Of a stretch of 14,584 bases of DNA, positions 7,801 to 12,706 are shown piece after piece. How positions within the stretch are numbered: position 1 is the stretch's first letter; the number at the start of each line of letters is the position of its first letter. A program made the translations under genes and the position numbers. Origin of the DNA: Actinomycetes bacterium (GTDB lineage Bacteria > Actinomycetota > Actinomycetes > Propionibacteriales > Propionibacteriaceae); NCBI GenBank assembly GCA_029778515.1, contig JAKOQD010000151.1:1-14584 (forward strand), given 5' to 3'. Below the pieces are notes generated by a model. The model ran no database searches. It worked only from the letters and a program-made list of their open reading frames with translations, and had not been told where the DNA came from.

Positions 7801-9552
7801 CAGCCGAAGGCCGAAGGAGTAGACCAGCACCCGGCGGTCGCGCAGTTGCCACTCATACGGCCGCTCGTCCACGGTCTGCGCGCCCAACGCGCTGAGATGC
7901 GGCATGACCTCGGTGAGGGTCATCGGACGCAGGCTGAGCACGGTCAGCCGAAGGTCGGCTGGGTCGTCCTCAGGGTCGGGTGGCTCGGCGATCGTGACCC
8001 GCAGGTCATCGGTCTCGGTGAGTTCGTTGGCCAGGTGGAGGTGAGCCATCGCCACGCTCGGCGGGTGGTCGGCCTCGTAGACCTCGCCGAACTCGACCCC
8101 CCGCTGCTCGCTCGGCAGAGTGGCGGCCAGTTCGGTGAAGTCGTCCCCCCAACTGCGGGTGGCGGACGCAGCCAGCATGGCGATCCGATCAACGTCCGGA
8201 TGCGTGGGCGCGTCCGGACCCATCCGCACCACGAAGACCAGCCGCACCAGCACGGACTCGCTGACCAGGGTGTTGTATTCCAGCTCGAGTCCGCCCAACT
8301 CGTCCAGGAGGATCCGCTGCAGCGCGAGCCGGGTGGTGGTGTTGTAGCGGTCACGTGGCAGATAGACCAGCGCGGTGGTGAAGCCGCCGTACCGACTGCG
8401 GCGAAGGAACACCCGGGTCTGCCGGCTTTCGCGAAGGGCTGCCACTGCCGCCACGATCGGCGCGAGTTCCTCCACACGGGCTTCGAACAGTTCCTCGCGT
8501 GGATAGGTGGCGATCACCTGGCGGGTGGCGTTCCAGCCGTAGGAGGAGGGTTCGAAGCCGCAGTCGGCGAGCAGCCGCTGGCTCTTCGCGGCCAGTACCG
8601 GAATACTCGCCACGGCTTCGGTGTAGGCCGAGGCTCCCAACAGGCCGAGGAAGCGGTGTTCGGTGCGTAGCGTGCCGTCCGGGCCGAACAGCCGCACCGC
8701 GAGGTGGGTCAGGTAGGCGCGGCGATAGACCGGTGAGCGGCGCAGGTCGCGCATCAGCACCACCGGATCGTCCTCACCCGGCCGGGGCACGTTCAGTCGG
8801 TCGATCTCGCTGACGCCTCGCAGCAAGCCGAGTCCGGTGCCCGCCACCGGCACCAACCCGTCGCCCGCGGGCACGTAACGGGCGTAGCCGAGAAAGACGA
8901 AGTGGTCGGCGGCCAGCCAGTCGAGCAGGTCCACGCCATCGCTCACCACTGGACGGTGGCTGCCGTCGGCCCATAGTTCGGCGACGGCTTCGCGACAGCG
9001 GGCCAGCATCGGCTGCCAGTCGGCGACCGTCGTGGTCACCGTGGCGAGCGCCGTCCTCAACCCGCTCTCCAACTCCGGCTGCAGATCCTCGGCGGAATGC
9101 CCGAGCGGCGGGTAGAGCTCCAGGGCCATCCAGGACTCGACATCACCGCTACCTACGCCCAGCAGGTTGCCGTCCGCGTCCCGGCGGATTCGAGGCTGCG
9201 GATGGTACAGCCGACGCAGGCTCCACTCCTGCCGGGTCAGTTCGAGTGTCACGGTGTCGACCAGGAAGCGTTGGTCGTCACTCACCAGCAGCGCCACCAG
9301 CGAGCCGTGGGAATCCCATTCCGTAGGGGTGAAGGTGGTGACCAGGTGCTCCCCCGGCCGGCGGATCCGGCCCATGTCCAGGTGCGCCCGGGCCAGTCCG
9401 GCCAGTGCGTCCGGCTCGATACCGACGAGGTCGGGTTCGGGCACGGGGGCGAGATAGGAGCGCAGCAGGGCCGTGAGATCCGCGTCCCCGTCAGCGACCG
9501 TCAACAACGACTCCCGAAGGCCGGTTTGGGCACCCGGAACCAGTGTGGACAA
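4846..9552 (-). CDS. gdh: NAD-specific glutamate dehydrogenase, large (~170 kDa) Bac_GDH type
   Basis: The product is 1,568 residues, close to the ~1,600 of the large NAD-GDH class found in Streptomyces clavuligerus, mycobacteria (Rv2476c) and Pseudomonas. It interconverts glutamate and 2-oxoglutarate plus ammonia with NAD, mainly catabolically. The long N-terminal ~700 residues form the regulatory ACT/helical part of the family. The catalytic core begins near residue 770 with [20 protein letters not shown], then [10 protein letters not shown] near 805. The dinucleotide region [17 protein letters not shown] is near 940, [12 protein letters not shown] near 970, [10 protein letters not shown] near 1060 and [12 protein letters not shown] near 1095. 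No frameshift or gap is visible. The start is TTG at 9552, with a strong AAAGGAG 6 bases upstream. It heads a two-gene unit with the APH-like kinase and diverges from the DUF2505 gene. GarA/forkhead-type control, known for the mycobacterial enzyme, cannot be judged from this window. Confidence 0.95.
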   Translation of the reverse strand: [1568 protein letters not shown]

Positions 9553-9557
9553 AACCT

Positions 9558-9570
9558 GCTCCTTTGCAGC
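9558..9570 (-). promoter_or_regulatory. Ribosome-binding site fixing the TTG start of gdh
   Basis: On the minus strand, GCTGCAAAGGAGC precedes the TTG at 9552, with AAAGGAG 6 bases from the start codon. This is the strongest Shine-Dalgarno match in the window and decides in favour of the rare TTG start over later GTG or ATG codons. Confidence 0.75.
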
Positions 9571-9589
9571 GACTTGGTGCCGTCCACCC

Positions 9590-9601
9590 TATCCAGGCAA
9601 C
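9590..9601 (+). promoter_or_regulatory. Possible -10 element for leaderless DUF2505 transcript
   Basis: TATCCA (9590-9595) lies exactly 6 bases before the ATG at 9602, the arrangement expected when transcription starts at the start codon. There is no Shine-Dalgarno sequence in front of this ATG. On the other strand, TAGGGT (9591-9586) fits the actinobacterial TANNNT -10 pattern and would give gdh a ~27-base leader, so the two divergent promoters may overlap. No clear -35 box is seen for either. Confidence 0.35.
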
Positions 9602-10081
9602 ATGTGCGACATGGAGATCCACGCCACCAACGACTTCGCCGCTACCGTCGACGACGTCTTCGCCATGCTGACCGACCGGGTCTTCCTGCGGGCGGTCTGT
9701 CTGGCCAGCGAACCGCTCGACCACGAGGTGAGCGTGGACGGCCTGCGCACCCGGACCCGGCGGGTGATGCCGACCCCCTCGGTGGTCGGCCGGCTGACCG
9801 GGCCGACGATGGCTGTGATCGATGAGATCGCGTGGGACGCACCGCCTGTTTCTGGCGCCACCGCCGGCACCGCGCACATCACCGTTGAGGGCCTGCCAGC
9901 CGAGCTTGTCGGCAAGGTGCGGCTGGTCGGCGGCGGTAAGGGAGCGGTGCTCACCTACACCGGCGAGCTCACCGTGCGGGTGCCGGTGCTCGGCTCCAGC
10001 CTTGCCCGCCAGGCCGCACCGCTGCTGCTGGAGGCACTGGAGATCCAGCAGCGGGTCGGCGACGAGTTCCTCGCCCGCTGA
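9602..10081 (+). CDS. DUF2505 domain protein (SRPBCC/START-like fold)
   Basis: The product is 159 residues, the usual length of this actinobacterial family. It begins MEIHATNDFAATVDDVFAMLTD (from residue 4), where a DVF-x-x-LTD segment opens the fold, and continues through VDGLRTRTRRVMPTP and GTAHITVEGLPAELVGKVRLV to GELTVRVPVLG. A C-terminal amphipathic helix (ALEIQQRVGDEFLAR) follows. Family members are predicted to have a helix-grip SRPBCC-type fold that could bind a hydrophobic ligand, but no function is established. There is no signal peptide or membrane segment. Two in-frame ATGs exist, 9602 and 9611. I prefer 9602 because a -10-like TATCCA is spaced for leaderless initiation there and neither ATG has a ribosome-binding site. 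It diverges from gdh across 49 bases, and another promoter appears before the next gene. Confidence 0.82.
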   Translation: MCDMEIHATNDFAATVDDVFAMLTDRVFLRAVCLASEPLDHEVSVDGLRTRTRRVMPTPSVVGRLTGPTMAVIDEIAWDAPPVSGATAGTAHITVEGLPAELVGKVRLVGGGKGAVLTYTGELTVRVPVLGSSLARQAAPLLLEALEIQQRVGDEFLAR

Positions 10082-10096
10082 CCGCGTCCGATTCAC

Positions 10097-10113
10097 TCCG
10101 CAGACACCGCGGA
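10097..10113 (+). promoter_or_regulatory. Inverted repeat and -10 region upstream of the tryptophanase-family gene
   Basis: TCCGC-AGACACC-GCGGA is a perfect 5-bp inverted repeat in the 95-base gap after the DUF2505 stop. It is followed at 10118-10123 by TATCGT, a TANNNT -10 match that would give a leader of about 47 bases to the ATG at 10177. The repeat covers the -35 area, so it could be an operator; it could equally be a weak terminator for DUF2505. No TTGAC-like -35 is seen. Confidence 0.35.
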
Positions 10114-10176
10114 AGGGTATCGTCGCCTGCCAATAGCCTTTGGGTCCGAGCGAATACCGACAGTTGAGGACTTTCA

Positions 10177-11625
10177 ATGGCGAAGGTGAGTTTTTACAGC
10201 GGCCAGCAACTCCCACTGGAGATGCACAAGGTGAGGATCATCCAGAAGCTCACTCTGCTGCCGATCGAGGAGCGCGGACGGGCGATAGCCGCTGCCGGCT
10301 ACAACACCTTCCTGCTACAGAACGCCGACGTCTTCTTGGACATGCTCACCGACTCTGGTGTGAATGCCATGAGCGACCAGCAGCAGGCCGCGATGCTGAT
10401 CGCGGACGACGCCTACGCCGGCTCAGCCACCTACACCCGGCTGTACAACAAGCTGGTCGAACTCTTCGGCATGGAGTACTTCCTGCCGGCGCACCAGGGT
10501 CGGGCGGCCGAACACATCCTCAGCCAGTCGCTGGTCAGGCCGGGCACCATCGTGCCGATGAACTACCACTTCACCACGTCGAAGGCGCACGTCACTGCGG
10601 TCGGCGGTGAGGTGCTGGAGCTGATCACCGAGGAGGGTTTGCAGGTCACCTCCGACGAACTGTTCAAGGGCAACTTCGATGTGCCGGCACTGCGTGCGCT
10701 GATCGCCGACAAGGGTCCGGAGCGGATCGCCTACGTCCGTATCGAGGCCGGCACCAACCTGATCGGCGGGCAGCCGCTGAGCCTGGCGAACATCCGCGAG
10801 ACCACCAATGTCTGCCGAGAGCACGGCATCCTCAGCGTGCTGGACGCGTCCCTGCTGGCCGACAACCTGCACTTCAACAAGACCCGCGAGCCCGAGTGCA
10901 GCGAAATGACTATCGCCGAGATCACCCGGGCGATCGCCGACTGCTTCGACATCATCTATTTCTCGGCTCGCAAGCTGGGCTTCGGCCGCGGCGGCGGCAT
11001 CTGCATTCGCGACGAGGCGCTCTACAAGCAGATGCGCGGCCTGGTGCCGATGTACGAGGGCTTCCTCACCTACGGCGGCATGTCGGTGCGGGAGATGGAA
11101 GCGATCACCGTCGGTCTCGACGAGACCATGGACGAGGACATGATCAACCAGGGTCCCCAGTTCATCGAGCACATGGTGGCCGAACTGGACGCGCGCGGCA
11201 TTCCGGTGATCACGCCCGCCGGCGGCCTGGGCGCCCACCTGGACGCCGGCCGGTTCCTGCCGCACGTTCGGCAGCAGGAGTACCCGGCCGGTGCGCTCGC
11301 GTCCGCGCTCTACCTTGCGTCTGGCGTGCGTGGCATGGAGCGGGGCACGCTCAGCGAGCAGCGGGACGCGGACGGGGTGGAGCCGTTGGCGAACATGGAG
11401 CTGGTGCGGCTCGCCCTGCCGCGCCGGGTCTTCACGCTCAGCCAGGTGAACTACGCGATCGACCGGATCGCGTGGCTCTACGACCATCGGGACCTGATCG
11501 GCGGCCTGCGGTTCATCGAGGAGCCGGAGATCCTGCGCTTCTTCTACGGCCGGCTCGAACCGATCGGCAGCTGGGTGGACGACCTGGTGGACGCTTTCCG
11601 GCGCGATCTGGGCGACAGCCTGTAG
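10177..11625 (+). CDS. Tryptophanase / tyrosine phenol-lyase family PLP enzyme (beta-eliminating lyase)
   Basis: The product is 482 residues; family members are 456-475. This fold-type I PLP family cleaves Trp or Tyr to indole or phenol plus pyruvate and ammonia. Conserved marks are TDSG (58-61), AYAGS with Tyr80 (TPL Tyr71), HQGRAAEH (106-113), FTT (132-134), TNLIGGQP (193-200), Asp223, the Schiff-base Lys265 in FSARKLG, GVRGMERG with Arg388, and LVRLALPRR with Arg410. The C-terminal LRFF has Phe455. Thr133, Arg388 and Phe455 match TPL phenol-pocket residues Thr124, Arg381 and Phe448, whereas TnaA has Asp, Ile and His there. By recalled alignment it is closer to TPL than to TnaA. However, the PLP-contacting Arg (DATR/DSAR) is Leu226, the residue before Lys265 is Arg, and the cation-site Glu is Asp78. 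The true substrate is therefore uncertain. The start ATG has GAGGA 6 bases upstream. It is followed 44 bases later by DUF2200. Confidence 0.88.
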   Translation: MAKVSFYSGQQLPLEMHKVRIIQKLTLLPIEERGRAIAAAGYNTFLLQNADVFLDMLTDSGVNAMSDQQQAAMLIADDAYAGSATYTRLYNKLVELFGMEYFLPAHQGRAAEHILSQSLVRPGTIVPMNYHFTTSKAHVTAVGGEVLELITEEGLQVTSDELFKGNFDVPALRALIADKGPERIAYVRIEAGTNLIGGQPLSLANIRETTNVCREHGILSVLDASLLADNLHFNKTREPECSEMTIAEITRAIADCFDIIYFSARKLGFGRGGGICIRDEALYKQMRGLVPMYEGFLTYGGMSVREMEAITVGLDETMDEDMINQGPQFIEHMVAELDARGIPVITPAGGLGAHLDAGRFLPHVRQQEYPAGALASALYLASGVRGMERGTLSEQRDADGVEPLANMELVRLALPRRVFTLSQVNYAIDRIAWLYDHRDLIGGLRFIEEPEILRFFYGRLEPIGSWVDDLVDAFRRDLGDSL

Positions 11626-11632
11626 GCGGACG

Positions 11633-11653
11633 GTCGCGGCGGGCCGGTGCGAC
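11633..11653 (+). terminator. Weak hairpin after the tryptophanase-family gene
   Basis: GTCGC and GCGAC pair across an 11-base GC-rich loop, 8 bases beyond the stop at 11625. There is no U-tract. It may attenuate read-through into DUF2200, but the stem is only 5 bp, so this is a tentative call. Confidence 0.2.
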
Positions 11654-11657
11654 GGGT

Positions 11658-11669
11658 TATCGTCCCGGC
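11658..11669 (+). promoter_or_regulatory. -10 element for leaderless DUF2200 transcript
   Basis: TATCGT (11658-11663) matches TANNNT and is followed by exactly 6 bases before the ATG at 11670. No Shine-Dalgarno sequence exists here. The context GGTTATCGTC resembles GGGTATCGTC upstream of the tryptophanase-family gene (10115-10124), suggesting the same sigma factor. A -35 box is not evident. Confidence 0.5.
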
Positions 11670-12032
11670 ATGACACATCGGGTGTTCCGGATGAGCTTCG
11701 CCAGCGTCTACCCGCTCTACGTCGACAAGGTGGAGCGCAAGGGCCGCACGGTCAAGGAACTCGATCAGGTGATCAGCTGGCTCACCGGGTACGACGCGGC
11801 CGAGCTGTTGCAGGTCATCGACACCCAGGTCGACCTGGAGACCTTCTTCGCCGAGGCACCGGCCTTCAATCCGAATGCCGCACTGATCACCGGGGTGATC
11901 TGCGGCTACCGGGTCGAGCAGATCGAAGACCCGCTGATGCAAAAGATCCGATACCTCGACAAGCTGGTCGACGAGCTCGCCAAGGGCAAGAAGATGGCCT
12001 CGATCCTGCGCGGCAGTGAGGTCAACGCCTAG
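11670..12032 (+). CDS. DUF2200 family protein
   Basis: The product is 120 residues and covers the whole DUF2200 domain. Recognisable stretches are FRMSFASVYPLYVDKVERKG (6-25), WLTGYDAAEL, the ETFFAEAP motif, AALITGVICGYRVEQIEDPL and MQKIRYLDKLVDELAKGKKM at the C-terminus. These match the very conserved pattern of this small cytosolic family, found in both Gram-positive and Gram-negative bacteria, whose function is unknown. The ATG at 11670 has no ribosome-binding site but a TATCGT -10 six bases upstream, so a leaderless transcript is likely. The gene may still receive read-through from the tryptophanase-family gene 44 bases upstream. No membrane segment or signal peptide is present. Confidence 0.9.
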   Translation: MTHRVFRMSFASVYPLYVDKVERKGRTVKELDQVISWLTGYDAAELLQVIDTQVDLETFFAEAPAFNPNAALITGVICGYRVEQIEDPLMQKIRYLDKLVDELAKGKKMASILRGSEVNA

Positions 12033-12041
12033 CGGAGGGCT

Positions 12042-12060
12042 TGATACCACTTTGGTATCA
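12042..12060. promoter_or_regulatory. Operator palindrome overlapping the toxin-antitoxin promoter
   Basis: TGATACCA-CTT-TGGTATCA is a perfect 8-bp inverted repeat with a 3-base spacer, 8 bases before the antitoxin ATG at 12068. Its right arm contains most of TATCAT (12056-12061), a TANNNT -10 box exactly 6 bases before the ATG, with no ribosome-binding site. A repressor bound to the palindrome would block RNA polymerase. The simplest reading is autoregulation by the RHH antitoxin, the usual arrangement in type II toxin-antitoxin loci. Confidence 0.7.
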
Positions 12061-12067
12061 TTGCGCC

Positions 12068-12271
12068 ATGGCCATGACCCTACGCCTCACTGCTGAAGAC
12101 GAACGAGTGCTTGCCCTGCTCGCCGAGTCCGAGGGTGTGAGCCGGCAGGAAGCAACCGTGCGCGCGATCCACGAGGCAGCGGCGCGACGGCTGCGCCGCG
12201 ATCGCGTTGCTGAGTCGTCCGCCGCTGCTCGGGACCGCTACGCCGACCTGCTCGATCGTCTGGGCAAGTGA
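12068..12271 (+). CDS. Ribbon-helix-helix (CopG/Arc-like) antitoxin
   Basis: The product is 67 residues. MAMTLRLTAED supplies the short N-terminal beta strand typical of ribbon-helix-helix dimers. DERVLALLAESEGVS-RQEATVRAIHEAAAR follows as the two helices, with GVS as the turn. An Arg-rich region and a C-terminal helix (AARDRYADLLDRLGK) remain for contact with the toxin. It should bind DNA as a dimer at the palindrome just upstream and neutralise the downstream Doc-like protein. The ATG at 12068 is favoured because TATCAT ends exactly 6 bases before it (leaderless); a second ATG lies at 12074, and a TTG at 12041 lies beside the operator and is unlikely. The stop overlaps the toxin start as GTGA, implying coupled translation. 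Confidence 0.75.
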   Translation: MAMTLRLTAEDERVLALLAESEGVSRQEATVRAIHEAAARRLRRDRVAESSAAARDRYADLLDRLGK

Positions 12272-12642
12272 TCGAGCACCTCTCCCTGGAGGACGTGCTG
12301 TTCCTGGTCGACGAACTGGGCGTCGGCCCCGTCCGCGACATCGGCTTGCTCGACTCCGCAGTCCATCGACCCGGGGCTACGGTCTTCGGCAACGAGGCTT
12401 ATCCCGAGTTGGACGATAAGGCTGCGGTGCTGCTTGAGTCCCTGGTCCGGAATCGCGCACTGGCGGATGGGAACAGGCGGCTCGGCTGGCTCGCGATCGT
12501 CGTGTTCTACGGCCTCAACGACATTGCGCTGGACGCTCCGGACGATGCCGCCTACGATCTGGTGATCGCTGTGGCCAGCGGTGCCGCGAGCTACCCCGAA
12601 GTGGCTGCCCAACTCGCCGAATGGAAGCGGCGCACGGCGTAG
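12268..12642 (+). CDS. Doc-like (Fic-fold, death-on-curing family) toxin with altered active-site motif
   Basis: The product is 124 residues, the length of Doc toxins. Doc transfers phosphate from ATP to EF-Tu, stopping translation. Family marks are EHLSLEDVLFLVDELG at the N-terminus, VRDIGLLDSAVHRP (22-35), and the Fic-loop region RNRALADGNRRLGWLA (61-76). This should read like N-H-A-L-x-D-G-N-K-R in active actinobacterial relatives. Here the catalytic His is Arg63 (codon CGC) and the usual Doc Lys is Arg70; Asp67, Gly68, Asn69 and Arg71 remain. His-to-Arg needs one base change (CAC to CGC). Loss of the His inactivates known Doc/Fic proteins, so this toxin may be dead or weak. The GTG start at 12268 overlaps the antitoxin stop (GTGA). 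It converges on dnaE2, 64 bases away. Confidence 0.82.
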   Translation: MIEHLSLEDVLFLVDELGVGPVRDIGLLDSAVHRPGATVFGNEAYPELDDKAAVLLESLVRNRALADGNRRLGWLAIVVFYGLNDIALDAPDDAAYDLVIAVASGAASYPEVAAQLAEWKRRTA

Positions 12643-12706
12643 CGACTATCAAAATGCGGGTTATCAGCGCCGATTCCGCCCGCGTAGCCCTCATTTCGAT
12701 GCCCGA
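12643..12706. other. Gap between convergent toxin and dnaE2 genes
   Basis: These 64 bases between convergent stops hold no ORF. A weak GCGGG/CCCGC pairing with an 18-base loop is the only structure I see, and it is not a convincing terminator. Confidence 0.3.

Noticed and set aside
4957..8670. A 1,237-residue open frame on the plus strand
   Set aside because: It lies fully antisense to gdh. Its Arg/His/Gln/Gly/Val-rich product is what high-GC codon bias produces on the opposite strand, and it has no recognisable domain.
10124..10176. A TnaC-like leader peptide controlling the tryptophanase-family gene
   Set aside because: The ~50-base leader has no start-to-stop reading with a Trp codon, and no Rho-site-like C-rich stretch is evident.
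10423..11676. A 417-residue minus-strand frame
   Set aside because: It is antisense to the tryptophanase-family gene, which has clear family motifs; the frame is a codon-bias shadow.
12041..12067. TTG at 12041 as antitoxin start
   Set aside because: It overlaps the operator palindrome and lies upstream of the likely transcription start; the RHH strand begins at the 12068 ATG.
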